From Canna indica (lineage: Eukaryota > Streptophyta > Magnoliopsida > Zingiberales > Cannaceae), in assembly GCA_034359265.1 (NCBI GenBank), contig CP136892.1, positions 15,920,501-15,984,500 on the forward strand: DNA of 64,000 bases. The letters are read 5' to 3'. The notes under the pieces are model-generated. The model was not told the DNA's origin. It saw nothing but the letters and a program-made list of their open reading frames with translations, and ran no database searches. Made by a program: the position numbers and the translations under genes. Each line of letters opens with the position of its first letter. The stretch's first letter is position 1. Below are positions 1 to 9,205 of the stretch, piece after piece.

Positions 1-129
1 TCTAATTCAGTCACAAAAAACTCATGATAAAAGGTCAACCATCAGAATAAAAATTCCAACTCTTTTTAGCTGGGGCAGCTAATTCCAACTATTTTCCGAG
101 ATGAAAAATGTGAATGAAATATAATAAAC

Positions 130-301
130 CCGAGCTGGGGAAGTTGGTTGAGCAGGAGGGGACGAGTCCAATAGCAGCTCCTCCTCAGTGAGTCGGTCGC
201 TCCCCTTCAGCTCACTTGGTGCCAGCATGAGCAGAGAGGTGTAGGGCATTTCTTGGGTCGTCCGTTGAGGCATCTTGGCGCTGAGATTGCATGTTAAGGG
301 A
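130..301 (-). pseudogene. CONSTANS-like (B-box zinc finger) pseudogene, downstream half of split exon
   Basis: Read on the minus strand, this piece continues the exon whose upstream half lies at 5849-6077. After the second in-frame stop it includes LMLAPSELKGSDRLTEEELL and then an Asp-Ser-Ser-Pro-Pro-Ala-Gln stretch, a layout I associate with the acidic linker of COL14-type CONSTANS-like proteins just before their first intron. A GT dinucleotide at 129-128 after an Ala-Arg codon pair is a plausible splice donor. CONSTANS-like proteins are nuclear transcription regulators with N-terminal B-boxes and a C-terminal CCT domain; the CCT part is outside the window. The exon is split by copia element 1, whose target duplication occupies 297-301. 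The family call rests on remembered motif layout, so it is probable rather than certain. Confidence 0.55.
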
Positions 302-1095
302 TGTTAGGAAGAAATTGGGTCTTCCTGCAAGGATCCAAAAATCCAAACGCCAAAAGGAAAAATACCAAAACGAGTAAATCCAGAAAAAACACAAAGAACA
401 CCAAATTTACGTGGTTCAGCCCGGCGGGATACCGGGCCTACTCCACGGGGAGAAGAAGGCACTTGATTTTATTAGAAGGAGGAGAAAACACGGCCAATAC
501 AAGAGTAGAATACAACTTATTAATAAACTGCAAAGAAAAATATTGCCTGTTCTTGGATATTTTTCTGCACCCCGAAATCTGGATTCCTGCTTCTGCTTGA
601 AAACTGTGGATGCGGCGTCCTTGATCTTCTTGCTTCTGCCTAAGACGGTGTGAAGAAGAAGAGAGCCGCTGGAAAGGAATCCTGCCTGAGAAACGGAGTA
701 GATGAGAGGCTCTGAGAATTATTAGGATGATCTGATTGTTTGGAACTGCATATTAGACCCCTATTTATAATAGAGGAGGAGAACCGATTCATGCCTGATT
801 TGGTGGAGAAAAATTTTCCATAAAATTTGCTGCTCCGTCTGATTTGATCAGATGGTTACTGAAATTTCTTTTACCAAGTAATTGAGGCGGTGGATAAGCT
901 TTTGGCTGGAAACAGTCAAAAATAGATCGAGTTCCATGCAAGGAACCGGTCAAAATTGGTGGCTGGAGGGATGTTCGGCCCGCCTGGGCCGGGCCGAGCC
1001 CAAAACAGATGCTGCTCTTTTTTTCTTTTTCTTTTCTCTCTCTCTCTCTCTGCTGGCCCATTTCATATTGGGTTTAAAATGAATCAACCCTCACA
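302..1095 (-). repeat. 3' LTR of copia element 1
   Basis: A 794-bp LTR, near-identical to 5054-5848. It carries the conserved ACGTGGTTC...CTACTCCACGGGGAG segment seen in several copia LTRs of this window (for example at about 53330) and a CT microsatellite at 1036-1051 that differs in length between the two LTRs. Confidence 0.95.
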
Positions 1096-1110
1096 ATTTC
1101 CTCCTTTGAT
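1096..1110 (-). other. polypurine tract of copia element 1
   Basis: Minus-strand purine run AAAGGAGGAAAT directly abutting the 3' LTR. This is the expected plus-strand primer site. Confidence 0.85.
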
Positions 1111-1164
1111 GAATTTTAAGCCCGATGTGTAGCATTCTCCTCTTCTCCCAAGAGCCCTGTAGGG

Positions 1165-4100
1165 CTAACCTGCACCATTAATCAATCTTACCAAGTTCAG
1201 GCAGTGTTCAAATTTGGTCGTTGGTAGTACTTTAGTAAGCATATCTGCAGGATTGTGAGCTGTGTCAATTTTCTGAAGCTTTATTTCTCCTTTTGAAATT
1301 ATATTGCTGATGAAATGAAATCTGACGTCGATGTGCTTCGTCCTTTCATGAAACATCTGATCTTTTGACAAATGAATTGTACTCTGACTGTCACTATGTA
1401 CGACTATGTCCCTATTTTGAGAAGTTAATTCTTTTATCAGGTTCCCAAGCCAGATTGCTTCTGTAATAGCCATGTATTCCGCTTCAGTGGTAGAGAGGGC
1501 GACAGTAGATTGTAGACCAGCTTTCCAACTTACTGCAGTTCCGCCATGTAAGTAGCGCAGGATCCATTTGACTGCCTCCCAATGTGCTTTTTCCGGATTT
1601 TCCATGTACCGGCTGACAACACTGACTGCATGTGCTATGTCTGGGCGGGTACAGATCATGGCGTACATAAGGCTGCCAACTGCACTTGCATAGGGTACCT
1701 GTGACATATTAACTCTTTCTTTTTCATCTTTTGGGCATAGTAATTCTGACAATTTGAAGTGTGCGGCAAGAGGTGTCTTGACGGATTTTGCTTCTTGCAT
1801 GCCAAAGCGCTCAACCACCTGCTTTACATAACTTTCCTGAGTTAGGTACAACTTTCTTGCTTTGCGATCTCGCTTTATCTCCATCCCAAGGATTTTTCTT
1901 GCAGCCCCAAGGTCTTTCATATCAAATTCACCTTTAAGGTGTTTCTTTAGCCTGTCTATTTCAGTAATATCTTTTGCCGCAATAAGCATGTCATCAACAT
2001 AAAGAAGCAGATAAATCATAGAACTAGTTGTTTTCTTTAAATAAACACAACTGTCAAAAGATGATCTACTGAAATTAATACCAAGCATGAACTGATCAAA
2101 CTTCTTATACCATTGTCTGGGAGATTGCTTGAGGCCATATAGTGACTTCTTTAGGAGGCAGACATGATCAACTTTATTTTTCACTTCAAACCCTTCTGGT
2201 TGTGCCATGTAGATTTGTTCTTCTAAGTCACCGTGTAGGAAAGCTGTCTTTACATCAAGCTGTTCCAACTCCAAGTCTTGCATGGCTACTAATCCTAGAA
2301 GAACACGAATAGAGGTATGCTTAACCACAGGAGAAAAAATATCTTTGTAGTCAATACCTTCCTTTTGACTGTATCCCTTTGCCACAAGCCGAGCTTTATA
2401 GATGCCGCCTTCTTTGAGTTTGTAGATCCACTTGCACCCAACAAGTTTCTTGTGCGGTGGAGGCTTCACAAGTTCCCAAGTATTATTTTTCTGCAAGGAC
2501 TTGAATTCTACTGCCATAGCTTCATGCCACTTTCTTGAATCTGTCCGGTTTAGTGCTTCTTTATAAGAGGCTGGTTCTTCAGTGCATGGAGTTTCTTCTG
2601 CCACTGCTAGAGAATATGTAGCAACATTTGCATACCTAGGATTAGGACATGGTGCTCGCCTAGGTCGGTTGAGGGCAATGGAATAAGGATTATCCTCCTC
2701 AACTTGATGTTGCTCCTCCTGGACCCGGTGTGGCTCCTCCTGAACTGGGTGTGGCTCCTCCTGGACCTGCACATGTTCTTCAGTGGCCTGTTCTAATGGA
2801 CCAATGTCATTGGCTTCTATGGAAGACGATCGAGGCGTAGGTGTAGGAAACCAGAATTCTTTGGTAGCAGGCTGAGGTGGTGTTTCTTCTGGTGGCACTG
2901 TAGGTTCCTGTGAGTCATCCTCTTCCTTTTTCAATTTCAAAAGTACCTGTTCATCAAAAATTACATCTCTATGGATTTCTGCTTTACAATTATTTAGACA
3001 CCATACTTTATAGCCTTTCACTCCACTAGGATATCCTAAGAAAATACATTTCTTTGATCTAGGTTCTAATTTTCCTTCATTCACTCTGACATAGACAGTG
3101 CTCCCAAAAATTTTAAGGTGGTCATAAGAGGCTGGCGACCCGATCCATTTTTCCTCAGGCGTCTTGAATTCAATAGATGAAGAAGGTGATCGATTTATCA
3201 GGTAACAAGCGGTGGATGCAGCCTCTGCCCAAAAACTTTTAGAAAGGTTAGCATTAGAAAGCATACTTCTTACCCTTTCTATGATGGTGTGGTTCATCCT
3301 TTCTGCTACTCCATTCTGCTGAGGTGTGTAGGGAACTGTGTGATGTCTTATGATCCCTTCTCTGGAGCAAAAATCTTTAAATTCTCCACTGCAAAATTCT
3401 ATGCCATTGTCGGTTCGCAGGGTCCGAACATATCTACCGGTTTGCTTCTCAATCATTGTCTTCCAAGACTGAAATTTAGAGAAGACATCAGATTTATTTT
3501 TAATAAAATAAGCCCATACCTTCCTGGAGTAATCATCAATAAAAGTGAGCATGTATCGAGCTCCTCCTTGAGATTCAACCGGTGATGGCCCCCATAGATC
3601 AGAGTGGATGTAGTCCAATTTTTCTTTTGCATAGTGTTGCCCTGTGGAGAATGAGACTTTTTTCTGTTTGCCATAGATGCAATGTTCACATAAATCTAAC
3701 TTAGCAAATTTCTGTTTTCCAAGTAGTCCCTTTTGTTCAAGAATTAGCATGCTCCTTTCATTAATATGTCCTAATCTCATATGCCATAATTTAGCAATAT
3801 CATCAGAGTGTTCAGAAGTTACCATAGCTGCACCACTTGTTACCGTTGTGCCTTGCAGGATGTAGAGTTGGTTTACTTTTAATGCTTTCATTACTGTTAA
3901 GGACCCCTTTGTGACTCTGAAAACTCCGTCTTGGCCTGAATACTTGTATCCAAGTGCATCTAATGAAGATAAAGAAATTAAATTTCTTTTAAGACCTGGA
4001 ACGTGCCATACCTGAGTTAGAGTCCTTGTAATGCCATCATGCATTTTAATTTTTACTGAGCCAACTCCTGCTACTTGACATGATGAGTCATTTCCCATTA

Positions 4101-5025
4101 GCACTTCCTTACTATCAGCATTTTCATATGTGGCAAACCATTCTCGGTGCGGTGTCATATGATAAGAACAACCTGAATCTAAAATCCATTCATCTTGAGA
4201 TCTAGCATAACAAGCAGAAACAGTAAGTACCTCTACTTTTTCATCCTCATCAGCATAGGATGCTTCTCTGTTCTGATTTTGTTCCTCTAGTCTCCGTTTC
4301 AGCTTATGGCATTCTGATTTGATGTGTCCCATCTTTTTGCAATAATAGCACTGCACGTTTTTAGATCTGGATTTAGATCTGAACTTACCCCGGCTTTTGT
4401 CCCGTGACCTGTTTCGTCCTCTAGTGTTCAGGGCTTCTCCACGACTTCTAGAGGATCCTGTGGTAAGTTGAGAATCGACAATCTCCTTGGATACTAGCAT
4501 CGTTGTCACTTCATCCAGAGTTATAGTATTCTTGCCATACAATAAACTTTCACGAAAATTTTTAAAAGAAGCAGGGAGAGTAATTAGAAGCATAAAAGCT
4601 TTATCTTCTTCCTCAAATTTAACTTCCATATCCTCAAGATCAGCAAGAATAGAGCGAAAAATGCTAATATGATTTTTAACAGAAGTGCCATCAGTCATGC
4701 GTAAAAAATATAATTTCTGTCTAAGTGTCATCTTACTTGTAAGAGTTTTATCTTGGTAGATTGTGGCAAGCTTTTTCCATACATCTACGGCGGTCTTTTC
4801 TGATGCAACTTCTCGTAGTGCCTCGTCGCAAATGCTCATGTACAAGGTGGCTTTAGCACTTTCATCAGCTCGGTCCTTTTCTCTTTCAGTGCCTTCCATT
4901 GCATCTCGCCCACGAATAGTGTCCTGAAGGTTCTCTTTAATCAAAATTGCTTTGATCTTCAAAGCCCATAATGAGTAGTTGACATTATGGTCCAGTTTCT
5001 GAATTTCATATTTTGCCCCTGACAT
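1165..5025 (-). CDS. copia gag-pol polyprotein, RNase H internally deleted
   Basis: This 1286-codon frame encodes the element's capsid and enzymes. I start at the Met of MSGAKYEIQKLD (5025); the upstream in-frame Met lies inside the primer-binding site. Visible domains in order: gag helical region (about 1-200); CCHC zinc knuckle CYYCKKMGHIKSEC (about 226-239); aspartic protease DSG (about 283-285); GAG-pre-integrase HxxLGHI with CxxC; integrase with D476, D539 and E575 spaced as D-D-35-E; an 8-residue VQEEPHxV repeat in the linker; reverse transcriptase YVDDM (about 1010-1014); and RNase H with TTEAEY and HSDSQS. At about residue 1161 (YLHG|GTAVSW) the roughly 40 residues that normally carry the first RNase H catalytic Asp (the D-x-D-x-A-G-D region) are missing in frame. 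The frame is otherwise open. Confidence 0.93.
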   Translation of the reverse strand: MSGAKYEIQKLDHNVNYSLWALKIKAILIKENLQDTIRGRDAMEGTEREKDRADESAKATLYMSICDEALREVASEKTAVDVWKKLATIYQDKTLTSKMTLRQKLYFLRMTDGTSVKNHISIFRSILADLEDMEVKFEEEDKAFMLLITLPASFKNFRESLLYGKNTITLDEVTTMLVSKEIVDSQLTTGSSRSRGEALNTRGRNRSRDKSRGKFRSKSRSKNVQCYYCKKMGHIKSECHKLKRRLEEQNQNREASYADEDEKVEVLTVSACYARSQDEWILDSGCSYHMTPHREWFATYENADSKEVLMGNDSSCQVAGVGSVKIKMHDGITRTLTQVWHVPGLKRNLISLSSLDALGYKYSGQDGVFRVTKGSLTVMKALKVNQLYILQGTTVTSGAAMVTSEHSDDIAKLWHMRLGHINERSMLILEQKGLLGKQKFAKLDLCEHCIYGKQKKVSFSTGQHYAKEKLDYIHSDLWGPSPVESQGGARYMLTFIDDYSRKVWAYFIKNKSDVFSKFQSWKTMIEKQTGRYVRTLRTDNGIEFCSGEFKDFCSREGIIRHHTVPYTPQQNGVAERMNHTIIERVRSMLSNANLSKSFWAEAASTACYLINRSPSSSIEFKTPEEKWIGSPASYDHLKIFGSTVYVRVNEGKLEPRSKKCIFLGYPSGVKGYKVWCLNNCKAEIHRDVIFDEQVLLKLKKEEDDSQEPTVPPEETPPQPATKEFWFPTPTPRSSSIEANDIGPLEQATEEHVQVQEEPHPVQEEPHRVQEEQHQVEEDNPYSIALNRPRRAPCPNPRYANVATYSLAVAEETPCTEEPASYKEALNRTDSRKWHEAMAVEFKSLQKNNTWELVKPPPHKKLVGCKWIYKLKEGGIYKARLVAKGYSQKEGIDYKDIFSPVVKHTSIRVLLGLVAMQDLELEQLDVKTAFLHGDLEEQIYMAQPEGFEVKNKVDHVCLLKKSLYGLKQSPRQWYKKFDQFMLGINFSRSSFDSCVYLKKTTSSMIYLLLYVDDMLIAAKDITEIDRLKKHLKGEFDMKDLGAARKILGMEIKRDRKARKLYLTQESYVKQVVERFGMQEAKSVKTPLAAHFKLSELLCPKDEKERVNMSQVPYASAVGSLMYAMICTRPDIAHAVSVVSRYMENPEKAHWEAVKWILRYLHGGTAVSWKAGLQSTVALSTTEAEYMAITEAIWLGNLIKELTSQNRDIVVHSDSQSTIHLSKDQMFHERTKHIDVRFHFISNIISKGEIKLQKIDTAHNPADMLTKVLPTTKFEHCLNLVRLINGAG

Positions 5026-5035
5026 TGTGGATTGT

Positions 5036-5052
5036 TGGCTCTGATACCACAA
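5036..5052 (-). other. primer-binding site (initiator-Met tRNA) of copia element 1
   Basis: The minus strand reads TGGTATCAGAGCC one to four bases inside the 5' LTR, complementary to the 3' end of plant initiator-Met tRNA. Confidence 0.9.
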
Positions 5053-5053
5053 C

Positions 5054-5848
5054 TGTTAGGAAGAAATTGGGTCTTCCTGCAAGGATCCAAAAATCCAAAT
5101 GCCAAAAGGAAAAATATCAAAACGAGTAAATCCAGAAAAAACACAAAGAACACCAAATTTACGTGGTTCAGCCCGGCGGGATACCGGGCCTACTCCACGG
5201 GGAGAAGAAGGCACTTGGTTTTATTAGAAGGAGGAGAAAACACGGCCAATACAAGAGTAGAATACAACTTATTAATAAACTGTAAAGAAAAATATTGCCT
5301 GTTCTTGGATATTTTTCTGCACCCCGAAATCTGGATTCCTGCTTTTGCTTGAAAACTGTGGATGCGGCGTCCTTGATCTTCTTGCTTCTGCCTAAGACGG
5401 TGTGAAGAAGAAGAGAGCCGCTGGAAAGGAATCCTGCCTGAGAAACGGAGTAGATGAGAGGCTCTGAGAATTATTAGGATGATCTGATTGTTTGGAACTG
5501 CATATTAGACCCCTATTTATAATAGAGGAGGAGAACCGATTCATGCCTGATTTGGTGGAGAAAAACTCTCCATAAAATTTGCTGCTCCGTCTGATTTAAT
5601 CAGATGGTTACTGAAATTTCTTTTACCAAGTAATTGAGGCGGTGGATAAGCTTTTGGCTGGAAACAGTCAAAAATAGATCGAGTTCCTGCAAGGAACCGG
5701 TCAAAATTGGTGGCTGGAGGGATGTTCGGCCCGCCTGGGCCGGGCCGAGCCCAAAACAGATGCTGCTCTTTTTTTCTTTTTCTTTTCTCTCTCTCTCTCT
5801 CTCTGCTGGCCCATTTCATATTGGGTTTAAAATGAATCAACCCTCACA
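5054..5848 (-). repeat. 5' LTR of copia element 1
   Basis: A 795-bp LTR. On the minus strand it precedes the primer-binding site and gag-pol, so it is the promoter-bearing 5' copy. A TATA-like stretch (minus strand CTATTATAAATAG, about 5514-5526) lies in it; the equivalent is at 763-775 in the other LTR. Confidence 0.95.
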
Positions 5849-6077
5849 AGGGAGCAACAAACTCCATGTCGGCGAGCTACGTCAACTGTTGGAGCAGCGG
5901 CTGCTTGCGCTGGGCGGTTTTCTGTCGCTTCGTCGTCCCAGGAAACAAGCCCCACAAGGCGGCGAGCTCGGCGGCGGTGGGGCAGCCGAAAAATCCCTCA
6001 ATGGGGATCCTCTAGTGGTGGTGGTGGCTCACTGCGCTGCCACCCCCGTGGGCATCCGAATCGCAATCCGCACAGAG
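5849..6077 (-). pseudogene. CONSTANS-like (B-box) pseudogene, upstream half with B-box end
   Basis: The minus strand from 6077 reads LCADCDSDAHGGG followed by four His codons (6026-6015), the end of a B-box zinc finger (C-x2-C ... H). It continues with an Ile-Glu-Gly-Phe-Phe-Gly-Cys-Pro motif and the segment AAELAALWG, both characteristic of COL14/COL9-type CONSTANS-like proteins. Two in-frame TAG codons (6014-6012 and 5879-5877) break the frame, so the gene is dead independently of the copia insertion at 5848/302. Upstream of 6077 the frame cannot be followed; the first B-box is degraded or missing, and hAT sequence begins at about 6284. Rejoining the halves at the 5-bp duplication keeps the same reading frame across the site, which supports one original exon. 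Confidence 0.6.
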
Positions 6078-6283
6078 GGCGAGATCGTCGGAGGCAGAGT
6101 GGGCGGTTGTCACAAGAAATCGTGGAGAGCGATCAATCACCCACTATCATAGCGCCGCTGCACTTCTTCTCAGCGAGAACGCTGGCGGCGACGCTGCACT
6201 TCCGGCAGAAGAGAGGACGAAAAATGGAGAAAAGAGAAGAGGAGAGAGGCAGGAGGAAAACCTCCCCCCCTAGGCAAGAGGTG

Positions 6284-8940
6284 GCAACGGGCCGGGTCTG
6301 ACCCGGCACGATCGTGCCCAGGAGACGGGCCGAGTGCTAGGCACGGCTCGCAGTTAGACCGTGCTTGGCATGGCACGCGGGCCGACCACGGCCCGAATGT
6401 CGTGCTTTGGGCGAGCACGGGGGTAGGCCTGGCCGCGCCCTTGGCCTGGCGAGCTCCAGACCTAGGTTGGCCCGAGCCAGACTTGGCTCGGGTCGGCCGA
6501 TAATGTTAAAAAAAATATATTAAATTTTTCTATAAATACCATTTTCTTCTTCATTTCTTATATCTTCATCTTCAATTTTTTCTCTCAACTCTTAATTCTC
6601 AACTCTCAACTCTCATACTCTCAACAATCTAAGTTCATTTATAATCATTCTCAACAATATTTTAAGTTCATCAAGGAGACAAGGATTCAACATTGTTGTC
6701 AATTTTTTTTTTAATCTCTTAAATTTGTTTCATTGATCAGTATAATATTTTTAATTTTTACTAATGGCGGATGGAGATTTTTTAGGTTATACTCCACAAA
6801 CTGGATCAAATATGTTAAAAGAAATGTCTCCTACTACTCCTACCACTCCTACCACTCAACAAAATTAAAACATAGAGATAAGTCCATCTATTAATTTATG
6901 ACCATCATATAGAAAAAAAAATAAGGTATGAGAATATTTTGAGAAAATTATTGAAACTGATGACACCATAACAACAGCCCGATGTAAAAAATGTCAAAAA
7001 ATTCTTTCGACTTCAACAATAGGAGGAAATGGTCATCTATTACGTCATGCAAAGGGTCAAGACAATAAGGTCGCACAAACTCAATAAATTCTTAATTTAT
7101 CTTCTTCTGGTTTAACAGCTTTTTCGTATAATCATGATTTTCAAGGTCGAGAACTTGCAAAATTAATTGTTCAAAGTGAATCTCCTTTTAATTTTGTTGA
7201 TCAACCAAGATTTTTTAGTTAGATTCAAAATACTTTACAACCAAAATATAAAAAAATTACTCGAAATACAATGAAAAGTGATGCTTTAAAATTATTTTTT
7301 ATATAGAGAGAAAATATAATGACAAGTTTCTAAAATAATAAATCAAAAATTTCTTTAACATCTGATTTTGGTCTAGTCAACGTACTACTAATTCTTACAT
7401 TTGTGTTACTGCGCATTGGATTGATGAAAATTTTATTTTGCAAAAAAAGAATAATTAGTTTTAAAGTGTTTGAATATCCATACACCTATGTTGCCATTTT
7501 TTCTGCTATTAGATTTGTAATATCTTTCTATAATATAAATGATAAATTTTTTTGATTAGTTTTGATAATTCTAGTAATAATGATGCTGCTATTCCTCCCC
7601 TTATACAGTTATTTAACCAGTATTAGATAGTGAATTATTTCATATTCGTTGTGTTTGTCATATTCTTAATTTATGTGTACAAGATGATTTAAAAGTAGTA
7701 AATATACATGTAGAAAAAATAAGAGATGTTATTAGATATATGCGTTCTTCAAAAGCAAGAACATAAAATTTAAAAAATTATGTCAATCTTTTAATAAACC
7801 ATATAAAAAATTTAATGGTAATGTTATTACTAGATGAAATTCAACATATCATATGCTTATGTCTACTACAAGATATCAAGAGATATTTACAATATTTTAC
7901 AATGAAAATATGTCTGGTGATCCAATTAATGATAATGATTGGTTAGTTGTTGGGCATATTACTCAAATTTTAGAGCTTTTTAATAAAGCTACCGAATAAT
8001 TTTTCGGTGTTTATTATCCTACATGTAATTTAACTCTTTCACATATAGTTCGTATTAGTGAAGTATTTTCTTCATATAGACATCACCCTTTATTTGCACA
8101 AATTATTTTTTTAATGGAATCTAAATTTAAAAAGTATTGGTCAGATATACCTACTTCATTTTGTTTAGCATTATGTTTAGATCCTAGAATGAAAATTGAT
8201 GGTTTAAATATGTTGTTAGATAATTATTATAAGAATATGGAATTAGATAATGTTGAAGAATTTTTTTTTAAAATTTAGAATTTATTGAATTCTATGTTTG
8301 TATTTTACGCTTCAAAATTTGGTGATATAATTACAAATAAGACAACATCTTATTCTTCTAGAATAAGAGATGATAGTGGAAATAATATTAATTCTCAACT
8401 TGATCGTAGGTTAAAAAAAATTAAATCTACTAATTTTAATGAATTACTTTTTTTCTAGATCATAATCATTCTGAAGAAATAGATGATAATGAGATTTTAG
8501 CATGGTGGAAAAAATAAGAAAATGTGTATCCTATTATTTCTATCATGACACGTGATATACTAATTGTTCCTTTGTCTACAGTAGCTTTCGAGTCTTATTT
8601 TAGTGCAGAAAATAGAATTCTCGACGAAAGAAGGAGCCGAATGAGTGCAGAAACGGTTGAAATGTGCATTTGCTTAAAAGACTGGTTGGATGCTGAAGAT
8701 AGATTACAAGATAAGGGATGACACGACACTTCATCATCAAGAGAGGAGGAAGCTCAAACAAGCGAAGCTGGTGCTGCTGGTCCAAGTACAAGTTAAATCA
8801 CCGGGACTACGGGTAATTAAAAATGTAAAAAGAACTACGTAGACCTGATCCTTCTATAGTTAATCATTGGGGAGTACAAGTTTAGCTATAGAAAGTACGT
8901 AGGCAACCTTTTAAGGTGCGGTCTATTATAATATTTAAAA
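6284..8940 (+). mobile_element. hAT (Ac-like) transposon, decayed, right end not found
   Basis: The left end is set by GAGGTGGCAACGGGCCGGG (from about 6284), typical of the GGTGGCAA(c)GGGCCGG ends of plant hAT elements, followed by a GC-rich GGGC/GCCC subterminal zone to about 6500. The interior holds a transposase pseudogene (6764-8796). Downstream, the ACTACGTAGACCTGATCC segment (8832-8849) is the usual post-coding tail of this family. The right terminal repeat is not visible before the Ty3/gypsy gag at 9206, so the right boundary is approximate. Confidence 0.75.
6764..8796 (+). pseudogene. hAT transposase pseudogene (BED zinc finger, RICESLEEPER-like)
   Basis: A DNA-binding and cut-and-paste transposase relic. 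From the N-terminus it shows a BED zinc finger (ARCKKCQKILS ... HLLRHAKG at about 6980-7060), the ELAKLIVQSESPFNFV and HWIDENFILQKK segments of the catalytic core, the RYMRSSKAR segment (7735-7760), and the hAT C-terminal dimerisation region (TVAFESYFSAENRILDERR, 8578-8635) ending with a serine/glutamate-rich tail. Many stops interrupt it, several at positions where the family has Trp or Gln: TGA 6929-6931 in a V-W-E-Y-F context, TGA 7835-7837 in T-R-W-N-S-T, and TAA 7997-7999. There are also frameshifts (for example before 8524). It cannot encode a working enzyme. Confidence 0.88.
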
Positions 8941-9079
8941 AAATTATTTTATCATTGGATGAATATTTTTGTATTAAAGATAAATAAAAATTTAATTATA
9001 ATTTAATTTTTTAAAAATCTTTTTATTAATTTGTACTGCGTTACAATGTTACATATAAAAAATATGTTAAAAAATATAT

Positions 9080-9165
9080 AATAAAGCTTAGTATAATGGT
9101 TAAACTATCTCAAATAAAACTAAAGGTCCAAGTTCAAAACTCACCCGCAACCATTAATTTTTAAA
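9080..9165 (+). repeat. tRNA-like sequence, probable SINE head or tRNA relic
   Basis: TTAGTATAATGGTTA (about 9088-9102) resembles a polymerase III A box. AAGGTCCAAGTTCAAAACT (about 9123-9141) resembles a B box at tRNA-like spacing. No tRNA cloverleaf pairs convincingly. It sits between the hAT tail and the Ty3 gag. Confidence 0.35.
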
Positions 9166-9205
9166 ATTAAATTTTAAACCTGAGTCGTTCTTCCTTTTAG
9201 GAAAT

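Larger units (their letters stand above)
302..5848 (-). mobile_element. Ty1/copia LTR retrotransposon, complete structure (copia element 1)
   Basis: This is a 5547-bp element on the minus strand with two LTRs starting TGTTAG and ending TCACA. It has a perfect 5-bp target duplication AGGGA (297-301 and 5849-5853). Next to the right LTR is a primer-binding site matching initiator-Met tRNA (minus strand TGGTATCAGAGC, about 5038-5049). A polypurine tract lies next to the left LTR (minus strand AAAGGAGGAAAT, about 1096-1108). One long gag-pol frame fills the interior. By eye the LTRs differ at roughly 8 sites, mostly transitions, plus two small indels, so insertion is recent. It landed in an exon of a CONSTANS-like pseudogene. 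The polyprotein lacks part of RNase H (see its entry), so the element may depend on enzymes from relatives. Confidence 0.97.

Noticed and set aside
9080..9165. Functional tRNA gene
   Set aside because: A- and B-box-like strings are present but acceptor, D and T stems do not pair, so a SINE or tRNA relic is more likely.
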